From Dendrobium chrysotoxum (Eukaryota; Streptophyta; Magnoliopsida; Asparagales; Orchidaceae): DNA of 64,000 bases. Made by a program: the position numbers and the translations under genes. Positions 37,101 through 47,271 of this stretch are shown here, in pieces. The stretch's first letter is position 1; the number at the start of each line of letters is the position of its first letter. The stretch covers positions 5,023,471-5,087,470 of the forward strand of contig CM034304.1 in NCBI GenBank assembly GCA_019925795.1, in the 5' to 3' direction. The notes beneath the pieces were generated by a model, which had not been told where the DNA came from, searched no databases, and saw only the letters and a list, made by a program, of their open reading frames with translations.

Positions 37101-40100
37101 TGCCATGTTAGGAGTATAGTTTCACAGTAATACTACCAATTGAGTGGTGGCTGATGGTGATCAAGTTATAATCTTTCTTTAAAAAAGTGGTTAAAGGAGA
37201 TGCTTCAATGTGTAGTAGATAAGAGCTTAATAGAATCTGCCAAGGATTATTGACATTTATGAGCTTATTTATTAGAGAATTGCTCAATGATGTTAACCTG
37301 TGCGGAAGAGGCCAAGAGAATCCACCAATGACATATGATCTATCTGAGATTATTTATCAAAGCATTGCTTAATGATGTTAACCTATATAGAAGAGGTCGA
37401 GAGAATTCACTAAGGATGTTTAACCTTTTTGAGATTATTTATTGTAGCATTGCTTGATGATGTTAACTTATATGGAAGTGGTTGAGAGAATCCACCAAAG
37501 ATGTATGACATATCTGAGATTATTTATTAAAGTATTGATCAATAACGTTAACCTGTATGAAAGAGGTTGAGAGAATCTACTAAGGATGTATGATCTATCC
37601 AAGGTTATTTATCAAAGTGTTGCTAGATGAAATTAACCTATATAGAAGAGACTAAGAGAATCCACCAAGGATATATTACCTATCCTAGGTTATTTATCAT
37701 AATATTGCAAGCTGATATTAACTTTTATGATAGACAACATCCACCATGGATGTATAATCTATCCGAGGTGGTTAGTCAAAATATTATTTGATGACAATAA
37801 CCTATATGGAATAGTTAAGATTGAATCACCCTAGGATTGATCATGCAAGTGATTTAAATGTAATAAAGATTACCTTTTTCTTGAATCAAGGGCTTTAAGA
37901 TTTGATTGACATCCTCTTATAATGTTTGACCTATTTGAGGTTGATATTCAAAGTATTGCTTGATGATATAACCTATATGGAAAAGGTTATATTAAATCTC
38001 CCTAGGATTGATCATCCAGAGATTAATACATAATAAAGATTATATATTTCTTAAATCAACAACTTTAAAATTTAATTAACATCCTCATAGGATGTTCGAC
38101 CTATTTGAGGTTGCTAGTCAAAGCATTACTTGATGACATTAACATATGTCAATGAGAGATTGAGATAAAATAAAAATTATGAATTTTTTAAAACAAGGAT
38201 TTTGAAATTTGATTGACATCCTCCCATGATGTTTAACATATCCAAGGTTCTTTGTGTAAGTATATCTCGATGATGTTAACATGTATGAAAGAGGTTGAGA
38301 GAATACATCAAGGATATATAACCTATTTGAGGTTATTTATCAGCTCATTGCTCGATGACATTAATCTCTGTGAAAGAGGTCGAATCGGATTCCCGAGAGA
38401 TCGATTATGCCTTGACTAAGAGTAGGCGAATGCCACGTACATCCCAAATCAAAGGTGAAGAATAGTCCATCTTTTGACTGTTACTGCCTTTTTGACATCG
38501 AGATTAAGATCTTTTCTAAGTAGTAAAAGTCTAGCTAGGGCTAATATAAAGCTTATAATTTTTTGGAAGCATCTTTGCATTTACTAGAAGCTTTATGTAA
38601 AATAGTTTCTCAAGATATTATATTACATGTTGAAAGCATTAGAGGAATTTTCTTGGCCACAGTTGTAATAAAGGTTGCCCCCTAATCCATATCTTATTCA
38701 CATGAAATTGATGCAATAATGACTGAAGTCAGGATGTTGACATAAATGACCTTTGGAGATTAAAGCAAAAATTACCCCTAGTCAAAAATGATATTCTCAT
38801 AGATAACACTAAACTGTTGCGTTATTGAATATTTATAATGATAGAGAAATATAAAGTTTAACATCCTAGATTTGTACGAAGATCCAACACACAAATAGAT
38901 AAATAGTAGGAGTATAGCTTTTATAAGAAACACCAAAAATTGTTATGTGAAAATCCTTAAAATGGGGGAAAACCATGGAGCCTAGTACAGTTTGAATGAA
39001 TATACTAGTGTTTGCAGTTGATTGCAAATGAGGCTCATCATTGGGGGGAAGGAATTGGCTTGATGCAGCAAATATACATCATATAGAGTGCATTACATGG
39101 TGGGAGATAGGAGAATTAGTATTCACATATCCATTTGGTTAGTAGGAACATAATTAATGAGCGATGCAAGTCATAAGGACTATAGTCGGACAACGGAAGT
39201 TACAAGGACCATAGTTAGGTGACGGAGCTCGGAACAATCGTAATCAGATGATGGTGGTCAGAATGATTATGGTTGGTGGGTGATGAAGGTCAGAAAGATC
39301 GTAATTAAGTGACTGAGGCCAAAAGGATTGTAGTTGATGGGTGACTAAGGTCGAAAAGACAATAGACAAGTGACGGTGGTTGTAAGGACCATAGTCGTTG
39401 AAGGTCAAATGATCATAGTAGGGTGATGATGGTCGGAAAGATGGTAGTTCATGGGTGATGGAGGCCAAAAAAAATTAAAGTCGGGTGATGATGGTCAAAA
39501 GTACCATAATCGGGTGATGGAGGTCAGAAAGATAGTAGTTAGTGGGAGATGGAGGTCGAAAAGATCATAGTTAGGTGAGAGTGGTTGGAAGGACCATAGT
39601 CAAAGGGCAACGGAGGTCAAAAAGACCATAGTCAGGTGACGGTGGTCGGAAGGACCCTAGTCATGAGATGAAGGTCCAAAAGATTATAGTCGACGGGTGA
39701 TAGAGGTAAAAAAAATCATAGTCAGCAGGCAATGGAGATCAAAAGGATCGTAGTCGGCGGGCGACGGAGATCATAAAGATCATAGTCAGGTCAATGGTGG
39801 TCAGGAGGAAATCTGGTGACAATCGTTGGTCGGGTAAAGTCTGATGATAATTGGTGGTCGAGGAGAAGTCCAACGACAGTCCGACGATAGTCAGTGGCCG
39901 GGCAGTGGTTGAGGAGGAGCATAGGGGAAGAGATATCTCATATTTCTCTTCCTTCTCCCTCTTCTCCTCCCTTTCTCCCCATACTTGGTCACCCCTCATA
40001 TAAAGAATGAGGGCTATTTATAGTTTTTTTGGAATGGCATGGCTAATAAATAAGGAAAAGATTAAGGGAAAATTGGGAATTTATCAAATGGACATCCGAT

Positions 40101-43100
40101 ATTAACTTCCTTGATCATGGACCTTTTATCGAGTATTTGAGTGTATTAACGATGTTGGAATTGGGTAATATTAGGCTCGTTACATTTTTCTCATCAAGAC
40201 GCTTGATTCGACTATAAGCATGCCATATTTGGTGATCATTTGTTCATCTAATTTATTGTTTAAACCTTCCAAAAAAGCTTTAGATCCTCGATTTGGACTC
40301 ATTCGGACTCGAATTTAGTCAAATTTAGTTTTGTTGGGTTTGTCTTTTCAAGACACTCAGTTCGACTATAAATTTTTTGAAATTAGAGTTTGGATGGCCC
40401 TAGATTTAATTTTGAAAGTTTAAAATTCAAATTTACCTTGAGATTCATGCCTGATCAAGGTAATGTTTTGATGATATATCAATTATACTTATTGTCTTAG
40501 AGAAAGTAAATAATAAAGTTTCAAGAGAGTTAACTCTAGAGAGTTCTAGAGAAGAGAGAAGTTAATAATATTTGTATTTAAGTCATTAAGGATATATATA
40601 CAACTGTTATTAGTAGTGTTTAAATACACAGTGGTTTAACCAAATATTTTTCTCTTTCAGTGTGATTACATCAAGAATCATCTTTAAGCCCATATCTTTT
40701 TACTTTAGTCAGCAATGTTCTTACTATAGATTTATATGAGGATGCACCTTATTGTATGTTTTTTTGCTGATTATAATCTTCTTATTGATAAGACTAGAGA
40801 GGGAGTTGATGAAAAAAATTGAGTTATAGAGGTCAACCATAGAATATAAAGTTTCATTTGAGTAGATCTAAAACTGAATATATAGAGTATAATTTTAATA
40901 GTAATAGATCCAGTGATGGGATTGTGATATTGTGTGATCAAGTTATTAAAATGAGTGCACGTTTTAGATATCTCGAGTTCATTGTTCAAAATGATGGTGA
41001 AAACGATGGAGATATTATTAGTAGAATTCATGTTGGATAGTTGAAGTGGAGGTATGCATCGGACTTGCTATGTGATAAAAATGTGCCCCCTCAAACTTCA
41101 GGTAAAATTTTAAAAGATAGTCGTGAGACATGCAATCGTTTATAGCCAGAATGCTGGCCATTAAAAGAGAAGCACAAAATTAAGTTGCAGAGATGAGGAT
41201 GCTCCGGTGGATGAGTGGCTTTACACTTTGAGACAAAAATGTGAAACTAGTATATACGTGAAAATGTTGGAATTGCTCCAATGGCAGATAATATTGGAGA
41301 GAGTCATTTTACATATTGTTTGGTCACTTAGAATATAGGCCTATCAATGACCCTATTAAGAGAGTAGATGTATTAGATTCAACCTATGTTAAGATAAGTA
41401 GAGATAGACTTAAAAAGGCTTGGTTAGAGAGTCTTAAAAAGGACATTTTTTAATTAGGTTTAATTGAGAATTTGGCTCTTAATAAGACAATAAAGAAAAA
41501 AAGATTAATGTAGCCGAACCCATGTAGTGGGATAAAGACATGTTGTTGTTATATTGTATGCAAATTAAAATCATGTCATTGAAATATTATTGAAACTTCA
41601 CATATTAAATTTAAAAATTCATAATAGAAAATCATGTATTTAACTTTTGTAACTCATTTTAATCGGAATTGCTAGAGAGCATACTGATTTAAATTTTTTT
41701 TTATTTTAGCATTTTAATAAAACATTGTGTAAAAGAGTATTTACCTTGGTTGCATTTATTTTAATCTCCGATGTATTTTGAAAGATTTCCTTTATTGCGT
41801 TTAGCTCTGTTATATCTCCTGCTGTTGTGGATGTTGCATGTGCATTGACATAATTCACCTAAAAAATAATAAAAAATTTTAGAGAAAATAACATGTTTAA
41901 TATTCATTAAGGAGAAGAAAATATACGGTATATATGATATTTTAAAGGGACCAAATATTTATCAATAATATTCCACATTACTAAATAGTACTAATATTAA
42001 AGAATACCAACACGAATCTTAAAAAACTAATACTTAACATCAAATATGGAACATAATAGAGTATATATTGTTATTTTATAAAGCTAGTAATATAAACCGT
42101 CTCGAAAATTTATTAAAAATAAAATTTAAAATTTATAAATTTGTTAAAATACTAATGTATTATATAAATAATAAGCTATATTACTCTCATCTTAATTCCA
42201 GAAAATTCAAGTCTTGAACAAATTTTAATCAAAATAACCTCATTTAATTATTTTCTTTAAATCCTTTGCACTAAGTTGATTGTTCTAATATTTCCAAATT
42301 AGAACATTAAAAAATAATTCAAGCTTAGGTCCTAATATTCCCTAATTAGTGTTTGATCGATAATTAACATGATTACTAAACTCAGATTTTGACTAAGTCA
42401 GTTGGTATGCTCAAAGTTTTTTTTTTTTTTCTTTTAATAAGATCAAAGAGAGTTGCCTTAAAATATAATTCAATAAAACATTTGATCCAAATTTCACTAA
42501 GCAAGATGAATTTATAGCCATCAAGTTTATTTTAGATAAATATAATACAATATTTGATTGATTAAGTATATATTAATATTATTTAAAAATAAATTAAATA
42601 ATTATAAAGTTGATGCGTATCAAATTTAGTTATGAATATTCTGTAATTATGTTTATAATATTTATGTAGAAAGGAACCTCCTCAGGAGAAACTCCAGCAT
42701 CCTCCATGCTCCTAGTTATGCAGGAAGTGATTCCGAGCACATCTGGGCGTGGTTCGGTAACATGATGAGCATCACAGGTTATTGCACCACCCAAATACTC
42801 TGCAATTATATTTGCCCCCCTTTTTCTTGCATGCTCTAAGCTCTCCATCACCTGAAAAAAACAAAACCAAGGAGAAATTAATTCAGTTAATTTCATCAAT
42901 GACTTTTCATGTCAGGTAGATTTAAAAGTAAATATCTTCATTAATATTTATTTTGCCTGTTAAATTCCTATACGTATTAGAGTTTTGTTTCATCTTCTAA
43001 TATTTTCTTATTTTATCTTAGATTTTTAAAATAAATATCATCTTATTATTATATTATCAGTAAATCAAAATCACATAGCTTAATGTAATTGAAATATATA

Positions 43101-46100
43101 GAAATATTAAATGTTAATTTTTGAAGTCTATCCTAATATAGAATTGAATCAAAATAAGAAAAACATTGAATTATGATATCCTAATTAGATTTTCTTACTA
43201 GTTCTATGTTTTTAGATATGTATAATATATAACTAAATTATAAAATTTATATTACACTTAGCCCAAAGCAAATCTAAGGAATATAAAAGTCACCATAATC
43301 AAAACTTAAAATTTGTTTGGAATGACCGTAGCATTTTATAAAATTGATTGTGAAGTCATTGTGAGGGAAGAAACTCATGATTCATTTGGGATAGCATTCA
43401 TACTACTCTGTAAATCAGTTTTTTAGTATAAAAAATTTTAATTCAAGAAATTTTTTTGCAAAAAATTTACTTTAAAAAATAGTATGAAAGTTGTCCCAAA
43501 CGAAGCCTTTGCAACTCTTGTTACCAAAAGCAACTTTCCACCACTAAAAAGGTAATGAGAAAGCATTAAGAAAACAATAGGCAAACAATATTATTATTGT
43601 TATCTTAAAAGAAAAAAAGCTAAAAAGCTGTCCCAAATAGGAGAAATTGTTATATGTGGAACCCGGATGAGGTCGTGTACGGACTCCAATGAGATTGTGC
43701 CACGTCGTGTGTACACAGTAGTATGTATAATTTATACACACACTAATGTGTACAATCGACGTGGCGCAATCTCATTTGAATCCAAATGCATCTGAACTCC
43801 GCATGTAATAATTACCCCCCAAACAAACCCTTGGTCAATATATCCTAATTTATTTATTTTCTTTCAATCAAGATATCATAACATTTGCTTTCCTACATAT
43901 TATACATACTGACCAGAATTCCAGATCCTTCTCCCATGACAAACCCATCTCGGGCTTTATCCCATGGACGAGAAGCCTTATCAGGCTCAGCATTGCGCAG
44001 AGATAAAGCCCGACAGGAAGAAAATCCCGCAATGCCAATTGGAATTATGGGTGCCTCCGTGCCGCCGGCGATCATTACATCAACTTCTCCCTTTCTTATG
44101 TGATTAGCGGCGGCAAGGAAGCAGCAATTGGCTGTAGCACATGCAGTAGATATTGAATAGCTAGGGCCCATCAGTCCAATATCAATAGCGAGCAAGGCGG
44201 AACCCATGTTTGTGATAGGATAGGGGACAAGGAATGGGCACAGCTTATGATATCCTCGTTTGATCATTTTCTCTATCTTGGTGGAGAAGATTGTAGGGCC
44301 TCCCACTCCTGCTCCCACCACTGCTCCTATTCTCGATCTGTCCATCTATTTACATTTGAAAAATTTTGACTCAGCATACCTCTTAATTTAATGTTCATTA
44401 CAATAAATTTTGAGATGTGTGTAATATAAAAATTATTAATCAAAATTATAACTGTATTTATTTTAAAATAAATTGGATGATTATGAAGTTCAGCATGTTG
44501 TGTAGCCTTTCACACTTACTCTAACCATTATTCCTTTTCTTGATTTGTCATTATATTTATATTTGAAAAAAATATATATGTGAGTAAAAAATTTTCAAGT
44601 TAAATTTAAAATGAGTACAATATAAAAATAATTATTAACAAAAATTAAGATTTATCTCAAAATAAATTCATTTATCATAAAATTAATAACAACAATGTCC
44701 AAAATAGCTTATATTATATTTATGAAATTAAATATTTAAAACTATTTTATTTTTAGATTTTTAATAATAACTCTATCTTTTTAGTTGATATTAACTTTAT
44801 CTATTCTTAGATCCAATTTTTTAATAATTTGATTTTTTTATAGAAAAATAGAGAAGAGTTCAACAATTTATATGAATTCCTATTATGACTAAAACAGAAA
44901 AGGGTAATCATATAAAATATCAATTGATTTTGAATTTAAAAGTAAATTATTTTTCTTTTCTACATCATTTAATAGTCATAAAGAAAAGTCCACATGCATG
45001 TTATTATTATTGTTATTATTTATTTTGAACAATAATTTTTTTTTTAAATTAGGGCAGCGCTCAAATTTACACACGCAACACATACGCGAACCCAAGACCT
45101 CTTCTTTTAATATGAATTGACATTTTTTTCTAAATACGAACTTCATGTTGATTTGTTGACTGGGAGCATTGGCTACCATCCAAGAGATCTTGAGTTCGAT
45201 GTTTGAGTATGTAATTTGTATGTGAGGTTTCCTTAATCGTCGCAAAAGTCCAAAAAAAAATTACTTTATTGTATATATTAAATTTCTTTTTTGTAATACT
45301 GTATAACTTTCTTGGTTTGTTCTATTAGATTCATCTTAATAATTTATTTGATCATTTAAAATTTTAATGGTAGATTTTAAAATTATTAGATTTATTTCTT
45401 AGCAAAGTATAACAAGAAAAATAATAAATTATAATTTATTTTGCATATATGTTAGGCTGCTATTGTGGAATGGTACATCTGCATGCGCAGCATGAGGAAT
45501 AACATGAGATTTGTTGGTTACATTTGAGGCTTATATTTATTGCTCTCACCAATCACTTTCCTTTTAGATGCCATGAATTAATTTAGACAAAAGGTGAAAT
45601 AATTATCTGTCCAGTTTTGTATCATTGTGTCGAGATAATAAATTTTTTGTTCGATTATATATGTATATATGTGAGCTGAGGCCTCCAAAAGCATTTGGTT
45701 GGATGACACTGAAAATTTTTAAACAAGCTGAAAAAATTAGATTAAAATACTCTAATTCAAATTTAATCATAATATTTTTAAAAATTATTTAAAGTTTTTT
45801 AAAATAAGTGCTATGAATGAATTATAAATTAAATTTTATTACACAAATAATTCAACTAATTAAAATTTATTTTTATCAAATTTTTTTCAAAATATGATTA
45901 AAAATATTGAATAAAAACATTATATCAGAATATTTTGAAATCAAATTACTCATGATAAATTTTAAAACTCTTAAACGATGAGTATAATATATAAATAACT
46001 AATATTATTATATAAATTTTAAAAAGAATTTAAGAATTCAGAAATTCATTCTAAATAAATTCTAAATAGTCTAAATTTTTTCATACATAAGGGGAAAAAA

Positions 46101-47211
46101 GATATTTGAAGATCATTGAATAAACGATATACTACTAATCTAATAATTCAAAATATATTAATTTAGGGTACTTTTAACTTACACTAATCAGTTGTTGCGG
46201 ACCAAGATTGGCACTCTCTAGTGCCTTCTTGCCGGCGACAAGGCAGTATCTCCAGCAGTCATCCAACCGACGATCAGACTTTTGATCGATGTACCCTTCC
46301 GACAAAAACTCATGAATCTGACCGGCGAATTTAACTGCCAGCTCTGACGTGTCGAATCGATCGATCAATCCAACTCCATTTGTTCCGCGGAGGAGCTTAT
46401 CGTAGAAACCATCAACGTCGTTTCCGAAGACAGAAACTAAACCCATTCCGCTTATCACTATTCTTTTCTTTGGATCTTTCTCACGTTTGGGAGCAGAAAC
46501 GGTTGGAGAGGCGTTCATTACTGTTCTTCTCTGCAACTTTGTAGCTGAAGGATTTTTTAAATTTCAATAATTTTAAAACTCATTCATATATAAAATTTTA
46601 TCAGATTATTATATGATAATTCTTTTCTTTATCATAATATAATTAAAATCTAAAAAAAATAATATAATAGAATTCAACTCAAATATTTTCGTGCAAAATA
46701 AAGGATTTTATTTATTTATTTAATATTTAAAAATATATTAAATGTAAAAATAAAAATACTTTAGTTGTATGATTTCACAATAAACTTAAGAAAATTCCTT
46801 TTATTATTTACTTCTTTATTTTCTTTATTTGAAAACTTTGAGTACGGGCTCAATAAATGGAGCTATATCTAAGCATATTTCCAGCAGTGACCATGCCGTT
46901 AGACATTATTTATGCAGATTTTGATACTCTAAACTAATTCGGTTGACTTATATATATTTGTATCTTAACTAAATGGTAAGAATATCTTAACTAAATATTG
47001 TGTCAAAATGGGTCTGTTTATATTCATCTAAGAAAACCTTATTTAATTTATATGTGTAATACAAAGAAACAAAGTGTAATAAAAATTTAGGAAGCTCACA
47101 TGATGAAAAGAAGGTTGGTCTCCTTGAAAGCTTTTTGATTAAAAATCCACCGCAGGTTGATGAAGGAGCATTGCCAATGCCTTTGAGGGCTATCTCTTTG
47201 CTTCCAATCAT
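32023..47211 (-). CDS. KAS1: Plastid 3-oxoacyl-[acyl-carrier-protein] synthase I (KAS I), eight coding exons
   Basis: KAS I condenses malonyl-ACP with C4-C14 acyl-ACP in plastid fatty-acid synthesis. Exons (minus strand): 47100-47211, 46183-46544, 43914-44345, 42678-42851, 41745-41858, 32785-32886, 32629-32695, 32023-32090. All introns are GT-AG, phases agree, and the joined frame is 476 codons plus TAG, the usual plant KAS I length. Residues 1 to about 50 form a basic, Ser-containing leader (probable transit peptide) before SAPKREKDPKKRIVISGMG. Catalytic residues are present: Cys227 (ISTACATAN), His367 (NAHATST), Lys398 and His403 (ATKSMIGHCLGAAGG), and the GFGG loop near the C-terminus. GLEAIATIKAI and VMGEGSGILVMESLEHA favour KAS I over KAS II. 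Odd points are GAGVGG for GTGMGG, CATANCC for CATSNYC, PDVLG for xDGLG, GFGGQNS for GFGGHNS, and a weak exon-4 donor (GTTCCT). It may be a diverged paralogue. Confidence 0.92.
33621..33636. repeat. 16-bp target-site duplication of the RTE LINE (left)
   Basis: TTATATTGTATGCAAA, identical to 41549-41564. Confidence 0.85.
33637..34692 (+). pseudogene. RTE LINE ORF, endonuclease/RT junction to early RT
   Basis: With stops and shifts ignored, the plus strand reads a DCKFILSKNL block, LLILDL, then IASEINNGVKFALEKS, then a stretch resembling the RTE linker (LVQVKCIKDE-like, REYFDKLFNE-like, EVWKYLGD-like). It ends with a CANYRGIKL-like block and ILW-x-RVISHRL, which begins the reverse-transcriptase fingers. 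The order matches plant RTE proteins. A 53-bp (AT)n run (34129-34181) sits inside. After HRL the match stops sharply at about 34692. Confidence 0.65.
34129..34181. repeat. (AT)n microsatellite
   Basis: About 26 uninterrupted AT units within the RTE LINE. Confidence 0.95.
34693..35100 (-). repeat. LTR-like repeat (family A), fragment with minisatellite
   Basis: A degenerate minisatellite of about 30-36-bp units (GGTGATGGAGGTCGAAAAGA / TCATAGTCGG words, many variants), homologous in sequence and orientation to 39150-39900 and 49200-49330. It begins exactly where RTE homology ends and stops at the TSD of the CACTA element. Confidence 0.6.
35104..35967. mobile_element. Small non-autonomous CACTA element (864 bp)
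   Basis: Terminal inverted repeats TACTACAAGAAAA and (reverse complement of the right end) TACTACAGGAAAG fit the CACTA consensus CACTACAAGAAAA with the first base mutated. A 3-bp TSD, TGA (35101-35103 and 35968-35970), brackets it. The interior has subterminal repeats of a TTTTTGGCAGAATTT kind near the left end and similar inverted words near the right end. No transposase is encoded. The GC-rich middle (about 35,560-35,730) is compositionally unlike its surroundings. Confidence 0.8.
35971..37130 (-). repeat. Copia LTR fragment related to the LTR at 58349-60051
   Basis: From about 36,110 the sequence parallels 58,550-58,760 in the same direction: an AAAGTGCAGAGAAAAATT-type block, TTTATAGTGGTTCAACCAAA, CCACTCCCCAGAATTCTCCA, and GTATTGCACTAACTCTTAGTG. 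It then enters a 39-bp minisatellite, where the other LTR has a 36-bp one. The direction implies an LTR on the minus strand. No primer site, gag or pol is attached. Confidence 0.55.
36380..36660. repeat. 39-bp minisatellite (about 7 units)
   Basis: The word GAGAACCT (or GAGAATCT) recurs at 36403, 36443, 36482, 36521, 36560, 36599 and 36638, spacing 39-40 bp. The unit also contains CCTTTTTCACCCTC and GTGAAGGTA words. Because 39 is a multiple of three, it produces open but meaningless frames on both strands. Confidence 0.9.
37200..38420. repeat. 85-bp tandem repeat array, diverged
   Basis: The TGTTAAC(C) word recurs at 37291, 37376, 37461, 37546, 37631 and 37715, an 85-bp period. Each unit also carries GAAGAGGT(C/T)GAGAGAAT, CACCAAGGATGTATGA and GAGGTTATTTATCAA words. 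Later units (37,750-38,400) are interrupted and longer, about 155-190 bp, with inserted TAATAAAGATTA sequence. It is non-coding. I cannot tell whether it is a satellite or an LTR-internal repeat. Confidence 0.8.
38815..40481 (-). repeat. LTR-like repeat (family A), copy 1, about 1.67 kb
   Basis: On the minus strand it begins TGATATATCATCAAAA and ends in an ACA, with a CTATAAATAGCCCTCATTC promoter-like word inside (plus strand about 40,003-40,025). This suggests a minus-strand LTR. It matches 48885-50036 along nearly its whole length apart from the number of minisatellite units. The minisatellite (39150-39900) uses GTCGGGTGATGGAGGTCA-type units of about 33-36 bp. I found no TSD and no primer site, so the LTR call is tentative. 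Confidence 0.55.
40486..41548 (+). pseudogene. RTE LINE ORF, RT palm to C-terminus
   Basis: The match resumes with VLEKVNNKVSREL (the FIDLEKAYDKVPREVL block), then LSPYLFTL (the Q-G-S-x-LSPYLF motif), then a degraded catalytic box MFFADYN (FADD in active elements). After that come SRSKTEYIEYNF and MSARFRYLEFIVQNDGE (FRYLGSIIQ-x-DGE). The end contains LKWRYASDLLCDK-like and MRMLRWMSGF-like blocks typical of the RTE C-terminus. The frame at 40858-41040 is the longest surviving piece. About 35 residues between HRL and VLEK are missing, so the nested insertion came with a deletion or the segment has eroded. Confidence 0.7.
41859..42677 (-). other. KAS I intron 4
   Basis: AT-rich intron of 819 bp between exons 4 and 5. 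It has a T-run at about 42,418-42,434. No mobile element is recognised. Confidence 0.8.
42852..43913 (-). other. KAS I intron 3
   Basis: 1062-bp intron between exon 3 (donor GTCAGT) and exon 4 (acceptor TTTTTTCAG). It holds a MITE-like inverted repeat at 43385-43500 and, to its right, further fragments with the same GTTTGGGACA-type ends. Confidence 0.8.
43385..43500. mobile_element. MITE-like inverted repeat in KAS I intron 3
   Basis: The ends TTTGGGATAGCATTCATACT and (reverse complement) TTTGGGACAACTTTCATACT match over 21 bp with few mismatches, enclosing about 75 bp of AT-rich DNA. A similar end, ATTTGGGACAGCTTTTTAGC, is seen on the minus strand near 43,640. Size and ends fit a miniature inverted-repeat element, but I could not define a TSD. 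Confidence 0.5.
44346..46182 (-). other. KAS I intron 2
   Basis: 1837-bp AT-rich intron with a GTAAGT donor. Between about 45,050 and 45,240 it has two inverted copies of a short element containing AAGAGGTCTTGGGTTCG (minus strand) and AAGAGATCTTGAGTTCG (plus strand), resembling the B box of tRNA-derived SINEs. The minus frame at 44976-45245 is a by-product. Confidence 0.75.
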
Positions 47212-47271
47212 ATCTCCTCTCTCTCTCTGTATGTAGCAGCTAGAAGGTATTTTGGAGACCTATAAATAAGC
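47212..47271 (-). promoter_or_regulatory. Likely KAS I 5' leader and core promoter
   Basis: Immediately upstream of the ATG (minus strand) is a short GAGA run (plus-strand CTCTCTCTCT, about 47216-47228). About 50 nt upstream is CTTATTTATAGG, a TATA-like word. If that is the TATA box the leader is very short. No transcript data support this and the start site could be farther out. Confidence 0.3.

Larger units (their letters stand above)
33637..41548 (+). mobile_element. RTE-type LINE, 5'-truncated, split by a nested insertion
   Basis: The plus strand carries a decayed plant RTE LINE in two pieces, 33637-34692 and about 40486-41548, bracketed by a 16-bp TSD. The element ends in the RTE 3' signature (AGCCGAACCCATGTAGTGGG, then a GTTGTTGTT tail). 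Its left end starts inside the protein region just after the endonuclease, as expected for a 5'-truncated LINE. The antisense direction relative to KAS I may help the intron stay spliceable. The copy is dead (many stops). Confidence 0.85.
32887..41744 (-). other. KAS I intron 5 (8.86 kb), expanded by nested transposons
   Basis: The intron is bounded by donor AAG|GTAAAT (exon 5) and acceptor TTAG|TCA (exon 6), both fitting. Removing the RTE LINE (33637-41548) and one TSD copy leaves about 930 bp, similar to introns 3 and 4. So almost all of the length is one LINE insertion and what later jumped into it. Confidence 0.85.

Noticed and set aside
39244..39999. Minus frames of 74 and 86 codons
   Set aside because: They cross the family A minisatellite; no similarity and no support.
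43885..44103. Plus-strand frame opposite KAS I exon 3
   Set aside because: Shadow of the real exon on the other strand.
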